NCBI GenBank assembly: GCA_964023275.1
Contig: OZ029916.1
Coordinates: forward strand, 11,338,607-11,402,606
DNA: 64,000 bases
Source: Norana najaformis
Lineage: Eukaryota > Annelida > Clitellata > Crassiclitellata > Hormogastridae
Direction of reading: 5' to 3'
Made by a program: the position numbers and the translations under genes. Position 1 is the first letter of the stretch; every line of letters starts with the position of its first letter. The notes under the pieces were generated by a model. The model was not told the DNA's origin. It was given only the letters and a program-made list of their open reading frames with translations, and did no database searches. Below are positions 21,186 to 31,860 of this stretch, one piece after another.

Positions 21186-22876
21186 ATGCCTCGGAAGTGC
21201 GTAAATACTGTGGACAACTTTTGTTACATTTGTGGGGAAGTGACATTTGCCAACCAGAAGAAAAGTATCACTTATCAAGTCAAGAAGGCATATCATGCTT
21301 ACTTCGAATGCAAGGTTGGTGACCAAGACAAGCCATGGGCCCCGCATATATGCTGTGCTACATGTACAACACAGCTTTCACAGTGGTTGAATGGCAAAAG
21401 ACCATCAATGCCGTTTGCAGTTCCCATGGTGTGGAGAGAGCAAAGCAACCACGTAGATGACTGTTACTTCTGCTTGGTTCCTCCTCTTTCCGGTGGAATA
21501 ACGAAGCAAAAGAAGTCGACAATAGTCTACCCAAACATTCCGTCAGCATTGAGACCAGTTCCACATGGTGATGGACTTCCTATTCCAGAACCTCCAGCAG
21601 AATATATTTTCCTTGATTCATCTGATGAGGACAAGGGTGAGCCGACATGTTCTTCTCCTGGTCCGTCAGCGTGCAGTGATCCCGATTTTCACTGTGGTGC
21701 ATCATCAACCCCACACAGAATAACACAGGAAGAACTAAATGACCTTGTTCGTGATTTGGACTTATCCAAAAACAAGGCAGAATTGCTAGGATCAAGACTC
21801 CAACAATGGAATCTTCTAGAAGAAGATGTCACAATTACTTCATATAGAAAGCGCCATCAGCAGTTGAAACCTTTCTTTATGAAGGAAGGTAATCTGGTAT
21901 TCTGTTCCAATATTGACGACCTCATGAATGCCTTACAGATCACTCATGACCCACAAGAATGGAGACTCTTTGTAGACTCTTCAACACTGAGTCTTAAGGC
22001 TGTGCTTTTGCACAATGGAAACCGTCTTCCATCTATTCCATTAGCGCATGCTGTCCACATGAAAGAGACATACGATAACCTAAAACAGCTACTGCATTCC
22101 ATTGACTATAACAGGTACAAATGGCACCTGTGTGGTGATTTGAAGGTAGTTGCCATTTTAATGGGACTGCAGCAAGGATATACAAAATATATGTGTTTCT
22201 TGTGTGAGTGGGATAGCCGAGCAAGAGAGTTGCACTACGTGCGGAAGGAATGGACTCCCAGACAAAACATGGCAGTTGGACAGAAGAATATCCAGCACCC
22301 AGCTTTGGTCGAGGCTCACAAAATCCTACTACCACCCCTTCACATCAAACTAGGTTTGGTGAAGAACTTCGTGAAAGCCATGGACCGCACTTCACCAGCT
22401 TTCCGATACCTGCATGAAAATTCCCTCGACTCAGCGAAGCAAAGATTAAAGAGGGAGTTTTTGTGGGTCCTCAGATTAGAGAACTCTTCAAAGATGACCG
22501 CTTCAACAACTTGCTGGAGGGTGATGCGAAACAAGCATGGAATGCTTTTCGTCTAGTGTCTACAGACTTTCTGGGGAATGTTAGGGCAGAAAACTACAAG
22601 GAACTAGTAGAAGACATGCTCAAGCAGTACCAGAAATTTCGCTGCAATATGTCTCTGAAGATGCATTTCCTTCATTCCCATCTGGATTTCTTCCCTGACA
22701 ACTGTGGTATGGTTGGTGACGAACCTGGCGAACGTTTTCATCAAGATATTGCAACAATGGAGCAAAGGTACCAGGGAAAATGGTCCACTACAATGTTGGC
22801 TGACTACTGCTGGACACTCCGCAGAGATGCTCCCGAACAGCTGTACAAGAGACAGGCAAAAAAATCTAAGAACTAG
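21186..22876 (+). pseudogene. Cys-rich transposase-like family protein, plus-strand paralogue (one frameshift)
   Basis: Single-exon gene of about 563 codons. The first frame (21186-22556) and the last (to the stop at 22876) overlap; aligning with the minus-strand paralogue puts the break at about 22420-22424, where one T appears to be missing in an AATTCCC run. Motifs in order: C13-x2-C16 and C57-x2-C60 as a probable zinc site, MPFAVPMVWRE, DDCYFC, an acidic Ser-rich stretch, LFVDSSTLSLKAVLLHNGN, CGDLKVVAILMGLQQGYTKY, MSLKMHFLHS, DEPGERFHQD and LADYCWTLRRD. Asp in VDSS, Asp in GDLK and Glu in GERF are spaced like a DDE triad, an inference only. Other than the one break the frame is fully open, so either a very recent lesion or a consensus error is possible. 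Confidence 0.65.
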
Positions 22877-22995
22877 TCTATGACCTGGTTTTTACAAATA
22901 TTAACTGTAAGTGTATCACTATTGGCATGCATTGTGCGATATAAAATTACTTCATTTCAGATTACAAAAAAACTAGAGCCAATTCGGCATTTTCA

Positions 22996-23023
22996 CTTAC
23001 GTTTACATTAATTACGACAATTA
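22996..23023 (+). repeat. 28-bp direct repeat, right copy
   Basis: Second copy of the 28-bp repeat at 20708-20735. It starts about 120 bp after the stop codon of the plus-strand paralogue and passes straight into LINE 3'-end sequence at 23011. Confidence 0.85.
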
Positions 23024-23340
23024 TTTGATCTTTCCTACGAGTTTATCAACAATGCACCTCTTGCAATCCATGCACAGGTCTTTCACTCAAAACTGAAAAT
23101 ACTCCGCAAATCCTATCCTGATTCCGTCTCTTCCTTTTTCTCTCTTGCCGTTCCGACCATCCACCGTGGCTGTTTGACCTTCGGCCTCGCTGATCTGGAA
23201 CCGAATTTTACCTTACCTGCCCATCAATTTTGTTTTGACTGAACGTTTGTGAATAAGCTGCTTTTCGCGACTTAGCTTTCTTGAGCGCTGTAGAAATCTC
23301 GAGTTTACGATAACGATTAGGTTTACGATTAAATCGTCAA
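23011..23340 (+). mobile_element. LINE 3'-terminal fragment (family of 33965-34770)
   Basis: Aligns with 34292-34770: shared words include TTACGACAATTAT.TGATC, TTGCAATC, CACTCAAAACTGAAAA, CCTATCCTGAT, TTTTGTTTTGACTGA, GTGAATAAGCTG and the terminal GCGCTGTAGAAATCTCGAG followed by a TTACGATAACGATTA-type tail. It encodes only the last residues of the reverse transcriptase ORF and 3' UTR. Insertion or recombination at the 28-bp repeat explains its abrupt start. Confidence 0.7.
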
Positions 23341-23875
23341 TTGTTCGTATTCTGCTTCATCGTAAGAAAACAGTGTTTGCTAAGCCCACTTAAGCTACTT
23401 ATAGTTAAAATGTTGGCTATGCTTTTGGGAACCGCCATTCACACAATCAAGGAAAGAGCAAAGTGGAGGCATCTTGTTCAGACCTCATCTTCGCCATACG
23501 CCTGACGGAAGAGAGAAGATGCTTTTGAGAATCTAACTGTTCCAGAGGATTGACCTTTTAAAACGGAATAGTTTTCTGAGCGTTTCATTGAGACCTTTCC
23601 CTTTCAGCTGAGATAGGAAATCTTAAATCAAACCAGAAGAAGACTTCAGAAGAGGACATGCAATTTCACTGTAAGCTTATATAAAACACTCTTAATAATC
23701 GTATTAAACGTAGTCATAACGCACTCTATCAATTGCATATCGCACACATCGCAAGCTTCCAAATTAGAATTCCCAGTGGGTTGGGCTCTACCTCTGTCTA
23801 TAAAATAGATTTAAATAAGCTGAAACATGATATCTTAACATCTCCGTAAACTCCATTAGTAAGTACCCCAACTGT

Positions 23876-24600
23876 AAAGATTTAAGCCATTCAAACTGTA
23901 ACTCAATCCTATAGGATTGAGTTACAGTAGTCAAGGCGACTGGAAGCCAATGCGTTAGCTAAGGATATTCTAGAAGACCTGGGGACACAACGCCTAATTC
24001 TGCGTGTGTTACAAATATATATGTATGTTGGTATCACAAAGTCAAACATGCAGAAATTTCAGCGAGCTCAGAACTCCTTGGCTAGAGCCGTAACAAATAC
24101 TTCAAGATATGAGCATATTACCCCTGTGCTTGAATCTTTGCATTGGCTTCCTGTTCAACAAAGGATTTATTTCAAATTGGGACTTAGAGTTTATGAAACA
24201 TTGAACTACGGCCAACCACAGTACTTAAAATCGGTCCTTATTCCCAAGACTTACCATTATTCTGCAAGGTCATCTGATTGTCTTTCTCTGGTCATACCTA
24301 GGACTAGAACTGTTCTCGGTAAACGGGCTTTTTCGGTTGATCGATCTAAATTCTGGAACTTCAACTCTCTCCCTGTGTCTGTTCGTTCTGCTCAGTCGCT
24401 TCTGTCATTTCTTTCTGAACTTAAAACTTACCTGTTTCAAATTGCTTATCCAACGTAGACTGCCTCTCTTGTTTTGTGGACTGACCTTCTGGATATTGAC
24501 CTGATTATGGCTTAGCTTTGGTGCGCTGTTGGTTGATGCCATGTGCATTAGACACCGGTGCATTAGAAGATGCTAATTATTATTATCCTTACTCTTCTGA
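23876..24600 (+). mobile_element. LINE 3' portion with inverted 5' segment
   Basis: The part 24015-24600 is sense-oriented on the plus strand and ends in a TAATTATTATTAT tail. The part about 23918-24010 matches the same family in the opposite sense: the plus-strand copy of the family at 38049-38140, where the element is on the minus strand, has the same words GTAATCAAGGCGACTGG and AATGCGTTTGCC. A 5' inversion of this kind is the known result of twin priming in LINE insertion. A perfect 34-bp palindrome lies at 23895-23928. Confidence 0.6.
24006..24458 (+). pseudogene. LINE ORF2 C-terminal domain
   Basis: A 150-codon frame with VGITKSNMQKFQRAQNSLAR, then ITPVLESLHWLPVQQRIYFK and FWNFNSLPVSVRSA. 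The LHWLPV..RI..K block and the terminal FW..LP..R...S....F...LK motif are hallmarks of the C-terminal region after the reverse transcriptase in CR1/L2-type LINEs. Related copies are at 37577-38090 (minus) and 55340-55760 (plus). The catalytic part is missing, so the copy is inactive. Confidence 0.75.
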
Positions 24601-25640
24601 CTGTTTTATTGAAAGAAAAGCTTCCGAATCTTGAAAATATTTCTTCTTCCACAGAGGAAATCCAAAAACTTAGCAAAAAATAACTGGGATCTTTTTTTGT
24701 GATTCCTGTTGGATGGAAATGATGTCAATTTAAAGCGTTAGGTAAACATGAGAACTATTATTTCGGTGAATAATATTTTTCTGCAGAAATCAATAAAATA
24801 AACCGTAACAATGGAAAAAGTTACAGCTACAGTTAATAGGCTAAGTAAGCTATATTGGCTTCTAGTGCCTATATCTAAACATCCAACAGTCAATTTTTTT
24901 AAAATATTCAAGCTTCGTGCAGATATTAGGCCTACTTCTTCTGGTAGCCAGTTCTAGTGCTCTACAATCCTGCGGCTGAAGACGAATTTTCTAATGTCCA
25001 AACGCAACCTCAAATAGGTGGTATTTGTAAAAGGAATACAGGTCGTCCAATTCGTCACTCTATAAAAGTCGTTGTTAGTTTAATTGGCCTGGGCGTCCGT
25101 AATCGGGATGCCTTACGTCTCAGTTTTTCAAAATTTTCAATCTGCTGCAAACTCGTCCCCCAAAGTAACCTGCAAAATAAATGGGAATTTTCTGGCTTCA
25201 TTGGCTGATGATCGCCACTCAAGTCGAGTAAATATGAAGATTTTCAAATAAGTGTTGTTGTTGCAGTGCATTTTAAGGAAAATGACAAATAAACCCTAGG
25301 AAAAGTGACAATGTATTCTATTGAAATGTCAGTTTGACGACGAGTTAGGTAGGGGTCAGTCAGTTTAGCAAGTCGAACATTGATTTACGCTAAGCATTTA
25401 ACACTATAGTCTTGGACGATGTGTAGATATTAGAGCTTTCTGGAATGCTTGAATGATCAGTGGATTTCGATCGTTAAATGCGCCGGGTACACCAATATAC
25501 CCGTTTATCTTTTCAGTCAGCGGTTGACAATTTAAAAGCGCTAGTTCGCCCTGGGCGTCTATGAAGGCCTACAGTTTTCCGATGGTTTTGACTTGAGGTT
25601 AGATACTGCTTGCCCGTTTCGTTTCTGGAAATGACGATCG
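24600..25640. other. No gene seen
   Basis: Several short frames without motifs. It may include degraded 5' sequence of the LINE that starts in the next feature, but nothing specific could be aligned. Confidence 0.4.
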
Positions 25641-28110
25641 GTAAGTACAATTCTTGTGGCACCAGGCACCACTGCTAATAATGTCTGATCACTTTTTAAA
25701 TTTGAAGCCCTGATTACTCGTTCTGCTGTGCCTCGTGCTGCAAATATCCATGGTATCATAGCCGATGAACGTCTGGACATTTTTTGTATAACTGAGACGT
25801 GGATTTCAACTGAGATACCGGACTGTATCAAACAAGGAGTGGCACCCGAAAGCTTCTCCGTTCTGCATGTTCACTGACAGCCTGTCGACTGCGATCGAGG
25901 TCGAGACGGCGGCCTTGCAACCATCTACCGTTCCACAGTTCAAGTCACTGTGTGTCCTCTTTCTGACTACTTTTATTCATCATAATACGAACTTCATTTG
26001 GTCTGAGTAGATAGAGCTGCTTCCTCTTTGATCATCGCCAATATCTATCATCCACCATCAAACTTCAATTACACCCGACTACGACGAATTTTCAGATATG
26101 ATTTTCGCAATTACTGCCATTACAAATGTGATGTTTGTGATGACTTTAGCTGTCCGAGCAGCATTGGGAATCGTACTGACAACACACTAGACGATTTGCT
26201 ATCATCAGTCGATCTCAAACGGCATGTTTCGACTCCAACTCGCAGTGGAAATCTGCTGGATATACTGATCACTCATAATCCTGCGACGGTTGAAAATGTC
26301 CGAGTCAGTGACGCTGACTGTATATCTGTCCAATCACTGCTAGAGTAGCAGTGGGTACATTCAACCGTCCAGTTGCATGTTCATATCGCCCGATCAAGCC
26401 GATTAACACGGAGTTTGAGCGGAGGCTGATCAACACAGAACTGTTTTCAGAACCAGTCCAGATATCAGATGTTCTTGCAGAGCAACTTTCTACTGTTGTC
26501 CTGATGGAACTGAATAAAGTTGCGTCGATTCGCACCTAATTTAGAAGACCTACCAAACCAATCACAAAATGGCTTTCTGCTGAAGCAAAGCAAGTCAAGC
26601 GAGATCGTCGTCGCCTGGAACATCGCTTAAGAAAACCCTACAGGAAAGCGACAAAATTGCCTACCGGAGAGCTTGGAGCGTGTCAAACAAACTAATTGTA
26701 ACATCTCAACGGCAGTTTTACCGTGACAAGTTGGGCATTGCCGAATCTACACACTGATGGAGCATTATAAAGAAACTGCTTCACTCTTCGATCGGTTCCT
26801 GCAATGACTGTAATGAACTCGAGGACAAAAACGATGTCTAGATTTTAAAAATTTCCTGCTGCAGAAATTTCTAATTTAAAATTCGCAATATCGAAGCGTG
26901 TGGTCTGGGCTAAATAAGACAAAATTGCTTCCTAATGTTCGACACGCTGGCGATGAGTTCTGCACCATTTCTCCAGTCACAGTACAGGAAGTTGCAAGAC
27001 TCATAAGAAATGTTCATCGCAACTTGACTTCGACTTCTCTTATCAAATCCTGTTGAACCTGTTCTAATATGTTCTCCATCCTCATTACTTATCTGGCCAA
27101 CCTCTTGTTTTGCGAAGGCCGTTTTCCTCTGCTTTTAGAACTGCTCTTGCGATGCCTCTGTTAGAAACTGCCTTACAACTCATCATCTGTTACAATCTAG
27201 ATGAGGATTGTTTGACTAATTATAAACTATTTCCACTCTGAATAATATCTCTAAGCTGTGTGAACGCCTATTCTAGTACGTCTTCAGAAGCGTGTAACAT
27301 CTCTGAGTCTTTAATCCTTTTTCATTCCGCTTATCGTGAACATTATTCAACCGAGGCTGCTCTAACTGGCACACTTGTAACATATTTCATTCAATGAATT
27401 CTGGCAAAGCATACCTTCTTATACTTCTTGATTTGACTGCTGCATTTGAAACTGTAGATCGTGATATTTTTGTTGTCTTAACTCTATAACCATTGGAGTT
27501 CTGCTCTTCTGTGGATATCTTCCTATCTTAGTGATCGTGCTCAACAGGTTGCAATGAACTGATCTCGCTCTGATCCTATAGCCTGTCGTTGAGGTGTGCT
27601 TCTGGGTTCAGTCCTTGGGCCTCTTCTTATTTCAATCTTTATTTCCCCATTTGTCAAATTGCACTCATGCATAATACAATTGGCCAGCAATATGATGATG
27701 ATACTCAACTCTAGATGGTATCTGTGCTACAGATCCCGCAGCTAAAATTGAATTCGAACTCTGCTTGTCCTCTCTCCCACATTTGATTCTGTTTTAATGA
27801 CCTTGCAGTCAACCTAGATAAGTCAGAAGCAATTCTTTTTACAACTCATCAGCGTATGCAGTCTTTCTCTTCCCATTCATCTATTGGCCATGCATGAACC
27901 AAAATCCCATTATCGGAGAAAAAATAAAACTTTTGATATAACCGTTAAGAACTCGCTCACCATGACTTCACGTGTTTCGTTGATTTGCAGGTCTTTCTTC
28001 AATAAAATCGAGACATTTCGTCACATGAGGCATTCTCTGAATGAAAACATGGCTTAAACAGTTATCTGGGCACTTGCTAGTTTTCAAGTGGTCAACTTCA
28101 GAGCAAGGAA
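25640..28110 (+). mobile_element. Near full-length decayed LINE (APE endonuclease plus RT)
   Basis: Plus strand, many frame changes. From 5' to 3': an apurinic-endonuclease-like domain with FCITETWIS near 25780-25805 and ANIYHPPS near 26037-26060, LLDILITHNP near 26255-26285, a linker RRPTKPITKWLSAEAK near 26545-26595, reverse transcriptase traces (FHSAYREHYSTEAAL near 27325-27370, DRAQQVAMN, a YDDDTQL remnant of the active site near 27690-27710), and VNLDKSEAI near 27810-27835. The family is the same as the copy at 6663-8760. No intact frame longer than about 106 codons remains. Confidence 0.7.
26028..26348 (+). pseudogene. LINE endonuclease-domain fragment
   Basis: The 106-codon frame starts IIANIYHPPSNFNY and later has LLSSVDLKRHVSTPTRSGNL and LLDILITHNP. 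These match the middle and end of APE-type LINE endonucleases, which nick the target DNA. The usual GDFN block is degraded. It ends shortly before the RRPTKPITKWLS linker of the same element. Confidence 0.65.
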
Positions 28111-28640
28111 GTTGTTCGACAGAGAATCTTTCACCCGGCGCCTCGCCGAATTCGTCGTTGCTGCTCGTCTGCGTAAGTAAACCACCGAGATGTCTGCGTT
28201 ATAATATGAGACGCTCAGGTCGCCCAATCGTCGACATATACGATGTTTCAGATACTACGAGTTCGCTTCAGAAGCAACCGTTTGACTGTGGATTGACTCA
28301 ATGTAGAGGATGCAACAAACTGAACATCTTTACAGAAGGAAAGGGCTGCAGAGGACTAATAAGTCGGTCAGGTTTCTGCGGAAAAAGTAAACTTCAAAAA
28401 ACAAGGAATAGCAATACTGGGAGAGCCTAGTGAAAGGACAGCAGGTAGCTCTGAAATCATGTGTCCACAATCATGGACCGCTCACAGGACTCTTAAGGAC
28501 TAAATTTCTCGGCTGAGAACTATCTGGAGAAAAGAAAGTGACATATGTCCGCCGAAGTACAGAAGGTATGTTTCTATCAAAATACAAGACAACCGAGTGC
28601 CTCCTCGAAACATTTCTATGTGGTCACTAACGTGAGTTAA
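28110..28640. other. Unassigned, Cys-containing frame
   Basis: A frame extends to 28430 with the Cys-rich phrase DCGLTQCRGCNKLNIF and basic residues. This faintly recalls the C-x-C..C-x2-C stretch found between RT and GIY-YIG in Penelope-like elements, but no GIY-YIG motif is visible, so no call is made. Confidence 0.25.
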
Positions 28641-30190
28641 GATCGCTTCTGCTGTGTTAACCATCATAAAACACGCACGCTGCCCCTTCCTTCAACTCTA
28701 CCTCGTCTGTCGAGGCTGTGGGTGATCTGCGTCCTTTCCAGGCTCGGCTCTGCAACTTTTCATTGGCTGAAGAACATTTGCCAGAGGGACATGAGCGCTC
28801 CGTCACACGGCCATCGATCAAGGTGCTGGGATGACGTCAATAACTACAGACCTATCTCGGGCCTCACGGTTAGTTCAAAGATTATCGAGAAAATGATATC
28901 ATGACTCGGCGGATGCTGCGATATGTAGAATCGTGCAACTTCATGCCAAAGCTACAGTCAGGTTCAGAAAGGCAATTCTACTGAAACGATTCTTCTAAGG
29001 CTAGCACCAGACTTCTGTGACGCGGCTGATTCCAGACACATAATGCTGTGCTGCCAATTCTCGGCGTCAGCGTGGGGTTCGACACAAGGGATTGTGAAGG
29101 CTCCTAACCTCGCATGCAATCGTCGTTTAGCATCTGCAGTGACTGAGCTCTTTTCCTGATGGACGTGGGCACCCGTTCCATTCGCTGTCCTACATGAATC
29201 AGTCCTGGGGCCGCTTCTATCTATATATATATACAGTATACACACATATATATACATACAAAAAAATTTACGTATTCACGTATATACATACATAAATATA
29301 TATGTATATAATGCAGTCGATCTGGTCCGAATCGTCACTGCTCTTGGATCTTGGGTTCATCAATGCGCCGATCATGTTCAGCAGAATTCGTCACGTGATC
29401 CGTTGGTTGCGCTTGGTTGTGTAACAAAGATGCTGGCCATTGAGGCTTAAATGGAGACTGGAGATCTGCAGTCCCCTTACGTTAAACCCGGCAAAATACG
29501 GTTCCTGTGGATGGGTGATCGACAGGCACGTGCAAGGATCGAGAGGGAGACCATAATGGCGACTTTTCTGGACTGAGAAGCACAACATATGGTCTGGGCG
29601 AAGAATTGTCAATGACTGAGCAGACTAACTTCCCGTGCAGGTCCTGCTTTTACCAACTGGCCAGATCAGGATTTATCCGGACGCACTTGGACCATTGCAG
29701 ATCCGTCCTTGCAGGTCTTTCACATCTCTCGGATACGGCAACTTTAGTCTGCCTTCAGCTGCTCAAATCATCGCCAACTTGCCAATCAAACTCTCTCATA
29801 TGTTAGGGCCTACATTATATGCGAGAAAAAACTTCACATGCTTCCCGTCGAGGTCAGACTTACTTCTGATCCTCCTGCTTGCTCGGGCAGTGATAGCTGT
29901 TGCAGCCCTAGAGAACATTAGGGATCTCTGCGTTCTTATCTCGAGCCAAAATGGTCGACGATAATGACGATAACTCCGCTCTGTCCCCGAGGGGACCTGT
30001 TAGTCCTGCGTTCGCGCGCAACGACCATTGCATGTCGTGCTTTCTTGTGTATTGGACCGTCTTTTTGGCACGCTCTTCCACTTAAACTCCGAACTTTACC
30101 AACAGAAGAGACGGCTACAGGACACTTGGCTTACCTTAAGTTGCAACTCATTAGATCTGTTTGATAGCTGTGCTTCAGCGTCTTTGAGAA
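28640..30190 (+). mobile_element. Decayed LINE, second plus-strand family
   Basis: Recognisable pieces in order: NNYRPISGLTVSSKIIEKMI at about 28838-28900 (start of reverse transcriptase), LQSG.R..STETI.L near 28955-29000, SVLGPLL near 29195-29220, AVDLVRIVTALG..HQCADH near 29310-29370 in place of the YADD box, DHCRSVLAGLSHL near 29690-29730, and a terminal IGPSFWHALPLKLRTLP near 30045-30100. The terminal part is open at 29964-30164. A TA-rich run at 29218-29300 interrupts it. Confidence 0.65.
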
Positions 30191-30199
30191 GGTTTTAAC

Positions 30200-30441
30200 A
30201 TACGCAATGTAAACGTCAAAATTCATACATATATATACATAAAGATTAAAGGTTATGGACAGTCCTCACTGCTTGGAATGAGAGGGAAGAAAACAGATAG
30301 ACTGGTAAAAGGAAGTGAAACTGCCTCTGCCCCATTCACTTAGGCAGGTTTACGCTTGTATGCATGCATATAGTGAACGACCAAGTTAATTTTTATAACC
30401 CTGAGCCAAATCATTTGCCCAATTTTAGTGTCTGCAGGTGA
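30200..30441. other. 3' flank of the small heat-shock gene
   Basis: Sequence downstream of the sHSP stop on the minus strand. It has no clear AATAAA signal in sense orientation. A short TA run is present at about 30226-30240. Confidence 0.4.
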
Positions 30442-31578
30442 CTAAATCTGGCTCTCTACCGCCGATACCGCCGTTGCTGCATGTCCTTTGGCCACCGCCC
30501 CAATAATCAGCTTTCCATCACTCGTAAGACCGCCTCTCAGTGTTAGCGTTTCTATCTTCTCCCCTAGCTCATATTCCTTGTTGAACTTGTTCTTTGAGAG
30601 GCGATCGGACGTCTTGACGCGATGCTTTGCTCGCACCTGGATTCTATTCTCCTTGATGACCTGAATCGTGATGTCTTCCGGTTCAAAGATGGATCCGAGA
30701 TCCACCGTTAGGTGCATCCGCCGAGTTCCGTTCTCATCGCGGAACACTGGAACCCCAATCTTCTCCTTGGATGGTGTGCTTGGGCTGCTAGATGTCGGAG
30801 ACTTAGATCCTTGGGACGACCTCGAGGTGTGGGAACCATGAGAAGAGCGGGAACCACTGGGGGACAGCCGCCCCAGACCCACGTCAGCCGAATTCTTCTT
30901 TAGCGAGGCTTCGATAAGAAGTATGCCGTCCGCCGTTAGGTATGCCTTAAGTTTTGTATGGTCGATCTCCCTTGGTTTTTGAATTTTTCGACAGTACTCT
31001 CTCTCCGTCGTAATCCCGTATCCATCCTCCTCTTGGCGCAACGCGTAAACGACAATCCTCATCCCGTCAGATGTCACCCTCACTGTCTGAGGTTCGAAAC
31101 CTGATACGTTGAATCTCAGTTGGTATTGTTGGCCGCGAAATGCGTAGCTGTCCTGAATGGTGGTTTCGTTTACGTCCTCAGTAGATGTTGCCGAATCCAG
31201 CGGCGTCTGTTGGCGAATTCTCGGATACTCGAAGAACATTGTCTTCATTTTACGGAGGTCCAGGACCTCGGTGCTTCCGAAACGCTTGGCAACGCGGTCG
31301 TCTTCAATCGCGGAACCGTCCTTTCCCATCCGATCTGACGGATACAAATTCAAAAACTCCTCACGCATCTGCTCAACGTTCTTTTCCCATTCATGTTCTT
31401 TGCGTCGAATTTCCTCCAGCATTCGTCTCTCCATATCCTTGAGTCTCGTGGCTTGTCGACTTTCAAACGACATAGTGTCTTGTATGATGGGCACATGTTT
31501 CAGTGCTAAGCTTGTGCAGGTCACTTCGAACGTAGGTGCTTCAGATGTCGTTGGAGTTAGCATCCCAGGCGTTTCCAT
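30442..31578 (-). CDS. Small heat-shock protein with two alpha-crystallin domains
   Basis: An intronless 378-residue protein, the cleanest gene in the window. N-terminal region 1-140 has a charged helix at about 39-75 (RLKDMERRMLEEIRRKEHEW) of coiled-coil type. Alpha-crystallin domain 1 spans about 143-227, with FRGQQYQLRFNVSGFEPQTV and the late ADGILLIEA strand that matches the family's A-x-G-x-L motif. A Ser-rich linker occupies about 238-272. Domain 2 spans about 276-366, with MHLTVDLGSIFEPEDITIQV and SDGKLIIGA in place of the A-x-G-x-L motif. Such proteins act as ATP-independent holdases in the cytosol. The duplicated domain resembles flatworm p40/Tsp36-type egg antigens. The start at 31578 has a G at +4. 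No perfect heat-shock element was seen upstream. Confidence 0.88.
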   Translation of the reverse strand: METPGMLTPTTSEAPTFEVTCTSLALKHVPIIQDTMSFESRQATRLKDMERRMLEEIRRKEHEWEKNVEQMREEFLNLYPSDRMGKDGSAIEDDRVAKRFGSTEVLDLRKMKTMFFEYPRIRQQTPLDSATSTEDVNETTIQDSYAFRGQQYQLRFNVSGFEPQTVRVTSDGMRIVVYALRQEEDGYGITTEREYCRKIQKPREIDHTKLKAYLTADGILLIEASLKKNSADVGLGRLSPSGSRSSHGSHTSRSSQGSKSPTSSSPSTPSKEKIGVPVFRDENGTRRMHLTVDLGSIFEPEDITIQVIKENRIQVRAKHRVKTSDRLSKNKFNKEYELGEKIETLTLRGGLTSDGKLIIGAVAKGHAATAVSAVESQI

Positions 31579-31860
31579 GACGAATAAATATATTTGTCGC
31601 CGTTGTCTTCTGAGAATTCAGATTGCCAGTTTCTTTCATTTAATCTTTCTCTGCTAGACGCGCCATGTTTCAAAGTCTAAAAGAAATTTAACCGTAATCA
31701 ATTATTTTTTAATTAAACAGATTTGGTTTTGAGTTTTGATGTCTGTGTGAATCAAAACAAATAAAATTGTTGTCAGAATTCTGTTCAGTAAGAAAGTAAA
31801 CCCTGGATAGGATTCATGCAAAACACAACTGCACAACTGAAAAGTTAACAAATGCGACAA
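31579..31860. other. 5' flank of the sHSP gene
   Basis: Upstream region on the minus strand. The sequence near 31608-31622 contains adjacent TTC/GAA words but with spacing different from the heat-shock element consensus. No clean TATA box was found within 100 bp of the ATG. Confidence 0.35.

Noticed and set aside
28230-28430. Possible Penelope-like (GIY-YIG) remnant
   Set aside because: Only a Cys-rich phrase; no GIY-YIG or RT motif beside it.
31600-31625. Possible heat-shock element upstream of the sHSP gene
   Set aside because: TTC and GAA words are present but spacing does not fit the consensus.
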